Shown here: in pieces, positions 10,784 to 21,867 of the stretch | How positions within the stretch are numbered: the first letter of the stretch is position 1 | Layout: each line of letters opens with the position of its first letter | Made by a program: the position numbers and the translations under genes | NCBI GenBank assembly: GCA_002077065.1 | Contig: NAJO01000001.1 | Location: forward strand, 1,488,001-1,552,000 | Length of the DNA: 64,000 nucleotides | Reading direction: 5' to 3' | Source of the DNA: Cryoendolithus antarcticus | Taxonomy: Eukaryota > Ascomycota > Dothideomycetes > Cladosporiales > Cladosporiaceae | Notes under the pieces: generated by a model | What the model saw: only the letters and a program-made list of their open reading frames with translations | The model's database searches: none | Told to the model about the DNA's origin: nothing

Positions 10784-11558
10784 GATAGCGTCGTCGGTGA
10801 TTGGGGCAACAGATAGGTTCAGTGGCCCAGTGAGAATGACTTTGCCGTCTAGTGCGCAGTGAGCTAGAAGGCCGTACTCATCGCGATGGAGCAGACGAGC
10901 GGACAAGCTGTATGGTAGTGAGGCTTCTGACGGACAATGCATCAATGCTGTCGTCCATCGAAGTCTTATACTTCTGGGACACATCTTGTCTTCGCCCTAA
11001 TGCAACACGATGTGTGTAATGTAACCTCCGCCTGGAGCAGTGCTCCTGACATGGAAGTAATTGCATTCCAGCTACACGTGGGCTACAATAAGCCCCGTCG
11101 CTAGGTCGCCATCTAACATATTACCGAGGCACTGCCTTTGCTCGTCCAAGCGATTCCACGAAGTACTGTAGTCTTGCAGTGGTTACCACTTGGCACTGCA
11201 GTGCCGAAGATCTCTTCAAGCACTGCAAGTCTTGGCAGATAAATGTCGGCCAATGAAGCCGAGGTGTGGTGGCAAGTTGGGTGTAGCTCCCACTTCTGTC
11301 GGCGATCTACAGTACAGCTTGCGGCGCTTCGGACGAAGTGCGAAACACATCTTGCTGCTTCTAAGAAGCGCGCAGTTTAAGACCGAATCATCTTATTGGT
11401 TGTCGCAGGCGCCTTCTTTGGCGGATTTGACCAAGATCTTCGTCAGGGTCCTTGACCTCAGTGGACGTGCACACTGTAAGACCAATCTATTGTATAGCAG
11501 GGAAGTATGGTCCCGCTCTGTCCGGCTTCGCCATGTTGCAGCAGCGCATGCCTGACCC
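10784..11558. other. Intergenic region with tandem palindromes
   Basis: Spacer between the broken nuclease gene (5' side) and the 3' end of the Zn2Cys6 regulator. No credible coding frame. It contains two adjacent dyads at 11178-11205, listed separately. Confidence 0.5.
11178..11205. promoter_or_regulatory. Two adjacent palindromes
   Basis: AGTGGT-T-ACCACT (11178-11190) is followed after one base by the perfect 14-bp palindrome GGCACTGCAGTGCC (11192-11205). This arrangement could be a dimeric transcription factor site or a hairpin. It lies about 400 bp upstream of the broken nuclease gene's start. No known factor is assigned. Confidence 0.35.
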
Positions 11559-13512
11559 TCAGAAGCCAAGCGTATCCATCGGCCCCAGGTTGTTCGCAAA
11601 GCCACCCTGCTGCTGACTTGACATAACGAGCTGAGGATTGAGGAACGTGTCCCACTGAAAGCTCTCCAGTCCCAAAGTCCAGTCAAGGTCGGTCAAGCAA
11701 GGATTCTGCGACATGCCACTCCCGATAGTTGGCGCATCCGCTGGGGGCGAGGTAGCAGGTAGGGCTGACAGAGCCTCGAGCTCCTTCTCCTTGCGTTGCC
11801 GGAACATTCGCACCATAGCTGTAGCTTGATTGCGAGCTTCGAGCACCATATGGGTAGGATAAGCTTCAGCGATCTTATCGAGTAAAGTCATGGCTTCTGC
11901 GACGTAGCTAAAAGACCGTGGCGTACCAACGGCAAGTGTGACGCAGACGAACATGAACGGAGCATGTAGCACATTCCACCATGGCGTGCGAGTCTCGAGT
12001 AAGGCTTCTGCGGCGATGAGTGCAGCCTTCCCGATGTTCAGTATACTCTCAGCACGATCCTTCGCGTCCGTCAAACTCATTAGCCACAGGCGTCGGTAGA
12101 TCGCGAAAGCCAAGTCGGCTTTCAATATCGTGATGAAGTGCGACTCTGTCTGTATCTCCTCGATGCGCGTCAAAGTGGCACCCAAAGCTGCGGGTGGGTC
12201 CGGCTCACGCTCTCGATCGACGAAGTCGCTCGGTAGTATATCAGCAAGCTCAACGTACTGATGAGCGAAGCCGACGCCATCGGGTGCGAATTTCTTCGTC
12301 GTAACAACATCGAACGTCACTCGAGATCTGCCATACTCGAATGACAAAACGATATTTAGCGCTCGAGCGATCCAGAAGAGCTTCCGTCGCGTCTTTACGA
12401 GCTTGTGGTCTGCTGCACTTGCAGCTGGATATACGACAGCGATGGTCTGCATCTCCTTGTGCAGGCCACTAGCTTCTGCTTGATGCAATGCCATTGAGCT
12501 GGCCACCCAGGATCCGTGAGGTCTGCCCGTGCAGCGCAGATAGATCGTTAGCAATATCCACGCTGCTACGATCTGGTAAGATGGGTTGACAGCCATACGC
12601 TTCGTAATCAAGATTGACTTGACGATTTGGATGCAATCGGCTTCTCTGGGGTGCGAGTTAGATGAGAAGAATGAGCCCAAGGCAGCCACCATCAGAATGA
12701 TGAGATCAAGTTCGTTGTAGCCTTGAGTGTTAGCATAGCGGGTTGTAGACTTCTCGCCGAAGTCCGCCTCTTCCAGGAGACCAAGCTCACGCTTTACGGT
12801 ACTGAAGTAGACCGCTGAAAGACGTTGGAACTCGCCGTAAGGTATGATCGAATTGACATCGACTGGTAGGTCTTGCTCCTCACTCCGGAGGCCGAGGTTC
12901 CCTGTCAGTCAATATTAGCAACGAGACTATGCTCTCGTCTCGGCTGCGACATCGCATACAAGCAAACGAATGCAGTCTTGGGATGCTCTCCGACTCCATG
13001 TCCATCCCCAGGATACGCGGGAATGCGATCGCGGAGTTTGCGCGCACGAAACGTGTCTTGACTGGGTCTAGTATGCCGCGATGATGGAAGCTGGCACAAG
13101 TCAGTACAATCTTCAACCCGTCCGATCCATTGATACGCACCGTGCGCCGGGAGCAGTGAGAGGATGCGCTTGCAACTGGATAACACTCGGCGGCACTTCT
13201 GGCCAGCTTTGTTGGCGTGGTAAGGTCTCGGGGCCATTGTCAGAGGTCAGATGAACTAGGGAGGCTCGCTTGCCGGATGCCGTGTATTCGCATTGATACT
13301 CATAGCGAACACAAGTCGCGCATGGCTTTCGACCATCGCACTTCCGCTTTCGCTGGCGACCTTGCTAATCATTAGCCCTACGGATTCAACACATTCATTC
13401 CGTGCCACTCACATGGCGCGCACGCTGCGCGAGAACGTTGGCGACCTGCATGGTGATCTCCGTCGCCATCTGCTGGACTCTCGGATCGAGGCCGTTTCGT
13501 GTCGCCGTTCAT
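11559..13512 (-). CDS. Zn2Cys6 transcription factor with fungal-specific middle homology region
   Basis: Four exons: 13512-13413, 13360-13141, 13090-12960 and 12901-11559, giving 597 residues with phases consistent at all three junctions. The binuclear zinc cluster is split by intron 1: exon 1 ends RSRAACAP, and the codon completed across the junction gives C followed by RQRKRKCDGRKPCATC and VRYEYQCEY. The order Cys-X2-Cys-X6-Cys-X5-Cys-X2-Cys-X6-Cys is complete. Then come NSAIAFPRILGMDM and LHSFAWNLGLR, the latter also created by splicing, and a middle homology region including LFWIARALNIVLSFEYGRSR. It probably acts as a nuclear DNA-binding regulator of CGG-type sites. It is divergent from an SDR gene 568 bp away, a plausible target. 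A later ATG at 13237 gives a decoy frame without the zinc cluster. Confidence 0.88.
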
Positions 13513-14080
13513 GGCGAGGAGACTTCTATTCAGTCGCCGGCTATCCCAGCTCCCGACATGCTGTAGTCACGCCAACTAGGTTATCGCAGCATCAAGTTGA
13601 ACATATGCCCGAGAGGCTGGGCTGATCCACTCTGCCAAGGTGGCTGTGCTGTTCCTTCGTGGAAGTCAGTTGCTGACTGTACATCCTCGATGTCCGTGCG
13701 CTAGAGTCGAGATCTGTCTCCTTCCGCCACCTCCGTCCATCTGCTCTGGCGCACCGCATTGCTACATATATCCAGACTTGAGCGGGCTGAAGGCTTCTTG
13801 CCTGGTGCTCATGATTGTGTCCTCGTCGATCCGCTCAGTTGGACTACCTGAAAAGACGCCGTCAAATGCCGATCTCATGGCTTGTCATTGAGTGCGGGGA
13901 CCGTGTGAGCTCCCTGTGCATGTGCCGAGCATACGTGAGGACTGCCCTCTACACGTAGGTATACGTACATGTCACTATTCCTTTTCGAGTGTCATACTAT
14001 CTTGCTCCCGCTTTCCTACGACCAAGTTCTTTTACTATTCTTCAAAGCAGCACAGCGTAGTACGGATCCGTGGGGCAAGC
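13513..14080. promoter_or_regulatory. Divergent promoter region of Zn2Cys6 regulator and SDR gene
   Basis: Head-to-head spacer. Three ACGT cores occur within 34 bp (13933-13936, 13953-13956, 13963-13966), about 115-150 bp before the SDR start. The last two lie in the run ACACGTAGGTATACGTACAT. This cluster could bind a bZIP-type or other factor; that is inference. Confidence 0.4.
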
Positions 14081-14905
14081 ATGCCTGTCGACAACAGAAT
14101 AGAGGGCCGTCTGGCCTTGATCACTGGAGCGAGTGGAGGGTAAGTGCTCGAGTAGCGCACTGTCTACCACCTACGAACGCTCACTCATCTCAAGCCTAGC
14201 ATCGGCGCCGCCTGTGCACGCTATCTCCACGCCCAAGGCGTCTCTCTGGCCCTGACCTACAGCACCAATGCCTCAAGTCTTCAAGACCTGGTCTCCAGTC
14301 TTCAATCCCACTCCTCCTCGCTCAGAGTTACGTCTCACCAATGCGACGTAGCCAAAGACGCAGATCTCGCCCGCCTCTTCGACGAGATCAAAGCCCAACA
14401 CTCCCAACACCCCGACATCTTAATCGCAAACGCCGGCTACGGCAAGCGCGTCTCAAACATCCTCGACATCGCCATAGAAGAATGGGATTACACCATAAAC
14501 GTCAATCTCCGCTCCTCCTTCCTCCTGACTAAACTCGCGATCCCGCACATGCAGTCTCAAGCCTGGGGCCGTGTCATCTACATCTCCTCAATCGCAGCAG
14601 GAGGCACCTCGATAAATGGCTGCCATTACTCGGCCTCGAAAGCGGGCGTGCAGGGAATGTGCAAGAATTTGGCGCAGAAGATGGGGAAGAGCGGGGTGAC
14701 GTTCAATGATGTTGCGCCGGCGATGATCACGGGGACGGGGATGATTCCTGATGAGGCGGCGTTGAAAGGGACGCCGGGGGATCCGGCGGGGATACCGGTT
14801 GGGAGGGCAGGGACGACGGACGAGGTCGCTAACGTGGTGACTATGTTGTGTAAGACGGGGTATATGACAGGGCAAAGTATACTGCTGAGTGGAGGACTGA
14901 AGTAG
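14081..14905 (+). CDS. Short-chain dehydrogenase/reductase (3-oxoacyl-ACP reductase-like)
   Basis: Exons 14081-14139 and 14200-14905, 254 residues, with a canonical GTAAGT donor. The cofactor motif TGASGGIGAACA spans the splice junction. Other classical SDR landmarks are the acid CDVAKD, NAGYGKR, the serine in ISSIAAGG, the catalytic YSASK, and the C-terminal TGQSILLSGGLK. The length is typical. The family uses NAD(P)(H) on alcohols or ketones; the closest style is FabG-like 3-oxoacyl reductase, but the substrate cannot be read from sequence. The PAMITGTGM loop has the usual position after the active site. No targeting signal is seen. Confidence 0.92.
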
Positions 14906-15409
14906 GAAGGTCGGGGTATGTTGTATATATATCCACAGTACTTGCAGTCCAAGATGCTCAAAAGCCCATCGTGACTGACGCAGCTGAGTTCGGGTTGTGA
15001 GCCCTAGGTGAAGTCCTTTGCGTTGCCTGCTCCATGCCACCTAGTTGAGCAGGATCCGTTGTACAGCTCACCGTCATCCCCCGTACATTGACCCGCTCCA
15101 TGTACCGCGGTGCTCATCCAAGTTTTCGGCATTTGATCGTGCATTCGGAGTACATGCGGGACATTGAATGCCCAGGGCTTGCGGTTGCCGTTGATTGCCG
15201 CCACAAGCCGATGTGGGTAATGCAAGGCACTGCGGAGCCGTCATGAAGTCGATTGTGCCGTCAGTCCGCTCGCTGCAACGTCCGCACAGCTGCACGCTCG
15301 CTGCGGCGAGCCATTTTGGCCTGTATGCGACCAGTGAGCGTGGCAATGCTCTTTAAAGCCGCCGGGTCTCACGGCGAGAACACGATGTCGAACTAATGTA
15401 CTGCTCGTC
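14906..15409. other. Intergenic, convergent 3' regions
   Basis: Lies between the SDR stop and the stop of the minus-strand C2H2/Zn2Cys6 regulator, so it should hold both 3' ends. No coding or RNA feature recognised. Confidence 0.5.
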
Positions 15410-18400
15410 TCACGTCTTCCCTGCCTTTCTCAACCCCTCCATCATGTTGATCAGGTTGTCCACCAAGGGCGGACTTCTGCTCTCGTTGTGATTTCGTCTC
15501 ATTGCGCCGACAACAGCGACCACAACCTCATCTGGATTGCTGACGAAAGCAGCACCATCTGGCTGACCTGGCCGATTGCCTAAGTATCTGATTGCCGCAT
15601 TGCCCTTTCCATTAATTATCCAGCGCTGTGCCGCGTGATCGTCTGACCCATCAAGCCAGGCTGTAATATCGTGCGAAGCCAAGGTGTTCGGCTCTGTGGA
15701 TCGAGTAATGATGCCATAGCACCAGAAAGCCAGACAGGACTGGTATACTGCAATGGCTGCAAAGTCGCAGATCAGACCTAGCCGGAGGCTTCTCGCTGCG
15801 CGAATGACTTGACCAGCGTGCCAGAGAGCTTGGCGTGAGGTCGTCGTCTTTTTCCATTGGACGAGCGATGGATACACGCGACGAGCTTCGTCTTCGCCTT
15901 CGACGCCTGCGAAGAGCTGAACGTCGTCGAGGGATAGATGGAGATGCATCAGCAATAGTTCAAGAATGAGGGTGACCTTGGAGTCTTCCACGGAGCTGAC
16001 GCGGAAGTATTGTAGGAGCTTTGTGAGTTCTGCATGCCGCGAGCTCATGACGATTGTGCCATTGCACCATTGACTGGCCCCTTTGAGAGATGATTCGAGC
16101 TGTCTGAACTCCCAGATCATGCGCCAAGACGCTCCGAGCACGGCCATACTTGCTTGCCGAGAATCGACGAAGATATCTTTGTAGGCCAGGATATCAAGAT
16201 CTTGGATGCAGTCGACTAGCGATGGCTGGCGATCGTGACGGGGTGCTGAGCTGCGCATATATGTCGCTTTCCATTGCTCAGCCGACGGCGCGTGCCACAA
16301 AGTCTCCGACTCTGGCAATGGCAGGTACAGCTCGGCGTAAGAGATCAGGGGTGAGGTAAGCAATGAAGCCGATGCTTCGAGGTCGTGCCGAAAAAGGTGC
16401 AATGCAAAGCGCTTCCTAGACTCTTGCTTCACCCACATCCGCCACTTCCGCTCCAAAACTTCACCTTGATCTTCAGAGTATGGTACGATGCGCTCGTATG
16501 TGCCTCGCCTGAACAGACCGCCTCGCCGGGCCATGGTCACCAAGACTTGCTGAAAGCCCTCGGCGAGCTCCATTTTACGGCTGTCACCGCTCCACAGCCC
16601 GATCTTCAACTGTAACAGAGAAGCTTGCATAATTTGCAGGTCACGCATCAAGGTGTTATCTTCTTCGACCTGGACCTGCACAGCAGTGCGGATGGCCTCC
16701 TGGATCGCGTAGCCGACCTTTCGGATCGCAACGTCTGGTGTGAGGACCGCACCCGCTGCAATGATCGCAGCCAAGACCTCAGGTCGTGTTTGACGTTCAA
16801 GCAATGTTGGCGCATGGATCCAGTGCTTAGCATGCGAGCCAGGCGAAGTCAATGAAAACTGGAACAGGCTGTCAAGCAGGCTGATCGAGGGAAAGCACGC
16901 CACTGCACGAGGTATGCTGTTAGGTTTGCATGTACTCAGGATCATCGCCAGCACCTTGTCTCGTGAGGTCTGTGACAGTGGCTCGCATGTCACCCTGCGA
17001 TCGATGTCCAGACTTGTGGGAGATGGCAGACTCAGGTTTGCTTGCTCGGCAGATCCCGAGTCCTTGGACAGAGGTCTAAACCGCCACACTGACTGCTTAG
17101 GCAGCGATCCTGTATCTAGTGGCGGTACTGGCGCAGATGTGAAGCTTGGCATAATGTCCGAGCCAGCTGTAGGGAAGCCGATGCTTGGTGTCCTGAGATC
17201 GAATGGGTTCGCGTTGTTGTACGTATCCATAAATGTAAGGTCGATGTCGTTGAGCTCAAGGTTAGTGTCAACGCCGAAGTCAAAGAGCTCTCTTGGTGTC
17301 CAGGGACCTGGCTGATAGGGATTGAACATCTGCATCTGATTCATCTGCTGTTGCGGATTTGGTGGGGACATCTTATCACGCAGGTAATCGAACATGGTAT
17401 TGTCCGCAGTCTGTGGAGGCATCATTTGTCCAGCCATGGACATCGGAGGCAACTGGTGCTGTTGGGGTTGATACTGCGTTTGCTGCTGTTGCTGTTGCTG
17501 CTGACGGTGATGCTGCTCCGTCTGCATTGCCGGCAATTGAGAAGGAGACGGCATCATCATTGACCCAACAGACTGACGATGAACAGCAGGGCTTGCTTGG
17601 ATGTGCTGCATCTGGGACAGCATTCTCGCGACAGGTGGCTGTTGCGACTGGATGTTTTGCAAGCTCTCAAGACTGTCACCAAACGTTTGCTGCTGTTGCG
17701 GCATGCTGTGGCTATGTTGCCGAAGGTGTTGCTGTTGCAGCTCATTAGTATCGAGCTGCCCTTCCATCGACACTGGCGAGTAGCTGGCGGTGAAATTGCA
17801 CTGCATCTTCTTCTTGATGCAGCGCTTGCACGGCTTCTCCTCCTCACACTTGAGGTGAAGACTAGCGCAAGCTTCGCAAGCTTGAGATACGCGACTGTGC
17901 TGTACCACTGCGGGCTTCGAGTCTGCGCCGTCCTTGGAGTGGCCCAGCGTGTGGCGCTTCAGCAAGTCTGCTCGAGCGAAGGCCTTGGTGCAGATCTGAC
18001 ATTGATACGGACGCTCTCCATTATGCGATCGCACATGGCGACTCAGATGGTCCAGTCGCGCATACGCTCTGGAGCACTTGCCACACTGGTAAAGTCGACT
18101 TGGTGTGGCGGGCTGCCCTTGAGATGAGTCCAGGCGCGCCGGATCCTGGGTCTCCGAAGGTGTAGCATCCAGTCCAGTATCGGCGCTAGTCACAGCCTCT
18201 GAGTTCGACCGCGAGCGTTTCTGTGCAGGTCCGACGTCTGCGCTCACCTCAGACGTCGTCCGCATGTGTGATTCCATGCTTTGCGACGTGCCGAGAAGCT
18301 TTGCGAGCGGGGCACTGGCAACTCTGTCACAGCGTGCAATGAGGCCCAGCAACGTCGCCCACGTTCCGCGACGTAGACCCAGGCCCTGGTCAACGGAAGA

Positions 18401-18646
18401 ATATGCGTAGCGTATGCGCCGGCTGTGACAGATGCACAACCAGGTGGAGGGAGCGCAGGAATCTGGGAGGTGGGCAGCCGGGGCAAATCTGGGGTGGTCT
18501 CTGAGCTCAGACCAGATCCCGCGCTCGGTTCCGATTTCTCCGCACGGCTCTCGCTTGATGCTCGCATGAAAAGCCGTCCGACTTCCTGGAAGCTCAAAGA
18601 CATGATTTTGACAACATGGCCCCATCCCTTCGACTACGTGCTTCAT
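15410..18646 (-). CDS. Dual C2H2 + Zn2Cys6 transcription factor with poly-Gln region
   Basis: The open frame is 1078 codons. The likelier start is the ATG at 18277 ([11 protein letters not shown]), giving 955 residues, because the 123 residues before it look non-conserved. Two C2H2 fingers come first: [19 protein letters not shown] and [20 protein letters not shown] binuclear cluster follows ([17 protein letters not shown], then [11 protein letters not shown]). A Gln/Met/Pro-rich stretch includes an eight-Gln run encoded near 17484-17510. The second half is a fungal_trans-type regulatory domain. This C2H2-plus-C6 architecture is known in ascomycetes. It is probably a nuclear transcription factor; its targets cannot be inferred. 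No intron is apparent within the frame. Confidence 0.88.
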   Translation of the reverse strand: MKHVVEGMGPCCQNHVFELPGSRTAFHASIKREPCGEIGTERGIWSELRDHPRFAPAAHLPDSCAPSTWLCICHSRRIRYAYSSVDQGLGLRRGTWATLLGLIARCDRVASAPLAKLLGTSQSMESHMRTTSEVSADVGPAQKRSRSNSEAVTSADTGLDATPSETQDPARLDSSQGQPATPSRLYQCGKCSRAYARLDHLSRHVRSHNGERPYQCQICTKAFARADLLKRHTLGHSKDGADSKPAVVQHSRVSQACEACASLHLKCEEEKPCKRCIKKKMQCNFTASYSPVSMEGQLDTNELQQQHLRQHSHSMPQQQQTFGDSLESLQNIQSQQPPVARMLSQMQHIQASPAVHRQSVGSMMMPSPSQLPAMQTEQHHRQQQQQQQQTQYQPQQHQLPPMSMAGQMMPPQTADNTMFDYLRDKMSPPNPQQQMNQMQMFNPYQPGPWTPRELFDFGVDTNLELNDIDLTFMDTYNNANPFDLRTPSIGFPTAGSDIMPSFTSAPVPPLDTGSLPKQSVWRFRPLSKDSGSAEQANLSLPSPTSLDIDRRVTCEPLSQTSRDKVLAMILSTCKPNSIPRAVACFPSISLLDSLFQFSLTSPGSHAKHWIHAPTLLERQTRPEVLAAIIAAGAVLTPDVAIRKVGYAIQEAIRTAVQVQVEEDNTLMRDLQIMQASLLQLKIGLWSGDSRKMELAEGFQQVLVTMARRGGLFRRGTYERIVPYSEDQGEVLERKWRMWVKQESRKRFALHLFRHDLEASASLLTSPLISYAELYLPLPESETLWHAPSAEQWKATYMRSSAPRHDRQPSLVDCIQDLDILAYKDIFVDSRQASMAVLGASWRMIWEFRQLESSLKGASQWCNGTIVMSSRHAELTKLLQYFRVSSVEDSKVTLILELLLMHLHLSLDDVQLFAGVEGEDEARRVYPSLVQWKKTTTSRQALWHAGQVIRAARSLRLGLICDFAAIAVYQSCLAFWCYGIITRSTEPNTLASHDITAWLDGSDDHAAQRWIINGKGNAAIRYLGNRPGQPDGAAFVSNPDEVVVAVVGAMRRNHNESRSPPLVDNLINMMEGLRKAGKT

Positions 18647-19094
18647 TATGGTCCAGATGGACTCTTACTGTGGGCCCCATGTCGACTTGTGTCCATAACA
18701 CATGCAAGTCGCGATGTTGCAACGGATGAGGACGAATCAGGAATCGCTGTTTCGGACCCCACGAGTTGATTCATCTATTTCCTTTGGTCCTGTCGTCGGC
18801 TTGTACACCAGAAGTAGACGTTCAAAGTCGGCGACAAGACCACAACCGAGTCCGAATGACGGACGAACAACAGCCCTACCCCGCGTAATGGCATATAGAA
18901 GGGCGCATTCGCGTGCCTGCTCCAACAACGGTGTGTTCGGTACGGCACTCTTGTCCACGCATCGCTCGAGACTCGATTTGGCAGCATCTTGTGGGCACAA
19001 TTGTTGTCTCAGAGACTGATCGCGGACATTGTGTTCTCTCCTTGCATTGTCACTTCCCTCTCCGTTGTGTTCTCAGCGAGCATTCCTTTCGCAA
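18647..19094. promoter_or_regulatory. Divergent intergenic region
   Basis: Head-to-head spacer between the C2H2/Zn2Cys6 regulator and the DUF6536 gene. If the regulator starts at 18277, its 5' leader extends the spacer to about 0.8 kb. No specific element recognised. Confidence 0.4.
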
Positions 19095-21615
19095 ATGGCC
19101 GAAGCGGGTATCGAGATGCGACCACTGCATGGGCATGCGAAGAAGGAGAGACCGAAGCACGGCGCGTACTGTAGGGCAGTGCGTCTGGTCGTTGCAGACC
19201 GAGCAATTCAGATTATTGATCTTGAAGGCCAGGGCGACGCACTCTTTGGCAAGCTATCGCAGCTGTCTCCGTCATCCTAATCATCAACTTCGCCATCCTC
19301 GGATGGGCCGTACACAGGCACAACGACGGTGGTATTGCCAAACTATACCGAGGCTCCGAGAGGAGTATGGGTACTGTCCGTAAGTGCCCAATGCTGTGCG
19401 AATCAGCGCAGCGGTCATTGACACGTCCGCAGACTTTGTGACACGCGGCGTGATCAACATCTATGGTGCACTACTTCTCATGACCTGCAACGCTTGCATG
19501 CAGTGCCTTTCTGCACCAACACGAGCCGATGTTGATAGAGTACATGCCCAACACGACTGACTTGACATAGGCATCAGCAGTGCGCGAAATTTGCGCCGTG
19601 TGAGTGTTTGGCGTGGCCTGCTCTGGTCATGTCTGTTGCTGAGCTCCTTCCCTATCGCATTACTGTATGCACTGCACTGATTCTCTCGGTTGCACAATGC
19701 ACTAATCTAGCACAGATATAACTCGGTGGTCTTCACTTCGCCAGGTGCAGTCGACTACACGGCTGTCCTTGTCACCCCCGAGTTCCTAGTGGGTGGCCCG
19801 TATCGCCAAAGTCCCAACGACGACAGCACGCTAGATGGTAGCACCAGTATGATGGGCGATATCAAGACCCTTCAAACCGACGCTCAGAGTCTTGGCCATT
19901 TGGAGAAAGATGACTGCTACAAGAGGTACAATATACCTGTGCAGACAAACTTGTCTCACGTGCTACTTGTATCGGACTACTCTGCTCCAAATGACACAGT
20001 GATCTACGTGTTCGAGCAGTCAACGGGCTCCGAGGAGTCCAAATTGCCTGATTGGACGTCGTCGGGGCCAGGCAACTGGGGCTTCACGGAACCGACCTGT
20101 GACGGCGCCATCCGTTATGGCTGGACTGACTATCAAGGCCTGCCTGAGACTTGTACCACCAGCACAACAGTGACGGCTGACACTGCATTAGTCAGTCGCG
20201 CTGGGGGTTTCTGGCAACCCCCAGATAATGGAGACTCTGATGCTACGCAGCCTAGTGGTCAAGTACGGGTCAATGTCGACTACTGTCTCGCTAAGCCACT
20301 AACAGAGCCTGCTTGCGAGGTCAACGTCAGCGTCACACTTCTGGCAGTTGTCATCGTGTTCAACATTGTCAAGCTGCTCTGCTTGATCGCAACACTAATA
20401 TTGCCGAGCTTTGACCCTCTGATCACGATCGGCGATGCTCTGGCATCTTTCTTCATTGTGGCGGACTCGCATACAGAGCGCCAGGGCCTATTGTTCGTGA
20501 CGGAAGTGACATTCGGGTCGTGGCGACTGAGGACTATGGATGGCCAGCCGCCGAGACCTCGTACGTGGACACAGCCTCCGCTCAGGCTGTACAGCACCGT
20601 GCAGCCTCTCAAATGGGCCATCAATCTTATGGTCATCCTTTTCGTGTTCATCGGCGGAGCAGTCATGCTCTACGTCGGCTCGCACTGGGGCAAGTGGACT
20701 CCGGGCTTTTGGTCCCAAGGCTTAGGTGTCATCAATCCCGCCTTCATCATCCCCGAAACATTAGGCTGGGACGTGCTGTCCACTGTCGTCCTTGCCAACA
20801 CGCCGCAGCTATTCATCTCTGGGGCGTACTTCAGCTTCAATTACCTGCTCACCACCATGCTTCTCTGCAAGGCGTTCTCAGAATATGCCGCAACCGGGAA
20901 GTCGAATGCAGCCGCAGAAGCGGCACGTACATCGACGAACGACGGATTACCGCTTCGAGTCTTCGAGCCTATCAAGCAGTCTGAGCAGATCGGTAATTGG
21001 CAGATGTCACTCCCTTGGGCCTACTCCATACCTTTTTTCATTAGCATGGTCCTGCTACATCTATTTACTTCACTGGCCCTCTTTGCGGTACGGGTCGGAA
21101 GCTACGCATCAACCGGTGAAAGACGCTCTTACCTCTCCGGCGTAGGCTGGTCAATGAGAGGTATCATTGCGGCGGTGGTGGTCGGGGCAGTGATGATACT
21201 TGGTCTGGCCGGCCTAGCTTTGTTTGGCAAGATGAAGAGTGGCGCGCCAGTCGTTGCGAGTTGCAGTGTGGCGATTGCTGCTGCTTGTCACGCACGAGCT
21301 GATGACCGGGACGTGGAATTGAAGAGGGTCAGATTTGGGGTTGTCGAGGACGTCAATGTTGACGGCAAAGCTCTGGGGAAGGTAGGATTTGGCAGTAGTG
21401 GTGGTACGACTGCTCAAGGATGGAGAGGTGTACTTGTAGCCTACTGTCTCTCGCCATTAGTGGAAGCGGACCGTATCTATACTCGATGTATTATCCTCTC
21501 GATCGATGTAATGCATATGATCGCATCTGCACTCGACCTCAGCTCCATATCACAAGTGAAATCCTCGCTTACTTGTCCAATCATCTACGACTTCACGTGT
21601 CAGGTGCGAAGGTAG
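19095..21615 (+). pseudogene. DUF6536-type multi-span membrane protein with an in-frame TGA
   Basis: Modelled exons are 19095-19170, 19233-19379, 19433-19664 and 19716-21615. The first junction is uncertain: a GTACTG donor at 19166 joined to an acceptor at 19227 is also in phase. The N-terminal domain reads WQAIAAVSVILIINFAILGW, GGIAKLYRGSE, VINIYGALLLMTCNACMQCL and APTRADVDRVHAQHD. Then TGA (19558-19560) stands where the family has Trp before LDIG. The frame resumes with LDIGISSARNLRRVSVWRGL and SFPIALLYNSVVF. Several further membrane segments follow in the long last exon. The C-terminal 60 residues look unlike the family and may reflect a lost stop or an unseen intron. Either a nonsense allele or a recoded stop; function of the family is unknown. 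Confidence 0.75.
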
Positions 21616-21867
21616 CACCGTACTGTATCGTCTGAAGTTCCAATCACCGCCCTACGCAGATCGACAAGCCTCGCAAGTATGCTCTGATCAGAAAGCTCTC
21701 ACCGCTGATATCTGCTGCCAACTCCGAAGAACGTGCCGCAAATATCGCACGAAGCCCACCACTTGCCCCTGTACCACCTCCGAAGACGTGGACACCGCGA
21801 GATCATTACGCCTGGCTGAGCCTACCTCACTTCCGACGGCGATGCGCCGCGGCTGTTAGACGCCAAT

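Noticed and set aside
12905..13237. Start of the Zn2Cys6 regulator at ATG 13237
   Set aside because: Good start context, but this frame lacks the zinc cluster and gives a worse join. The upstream exons at 13512-13413 and 13360-13141 restore a complete cluster in phase.
19541..19571. Intron explanation for the TGA in the DUF6536 gene
   Set aside because: The candidate is only 31 bases, breaks the phase, and would remove the conserved VHAQ and LDIG residues.
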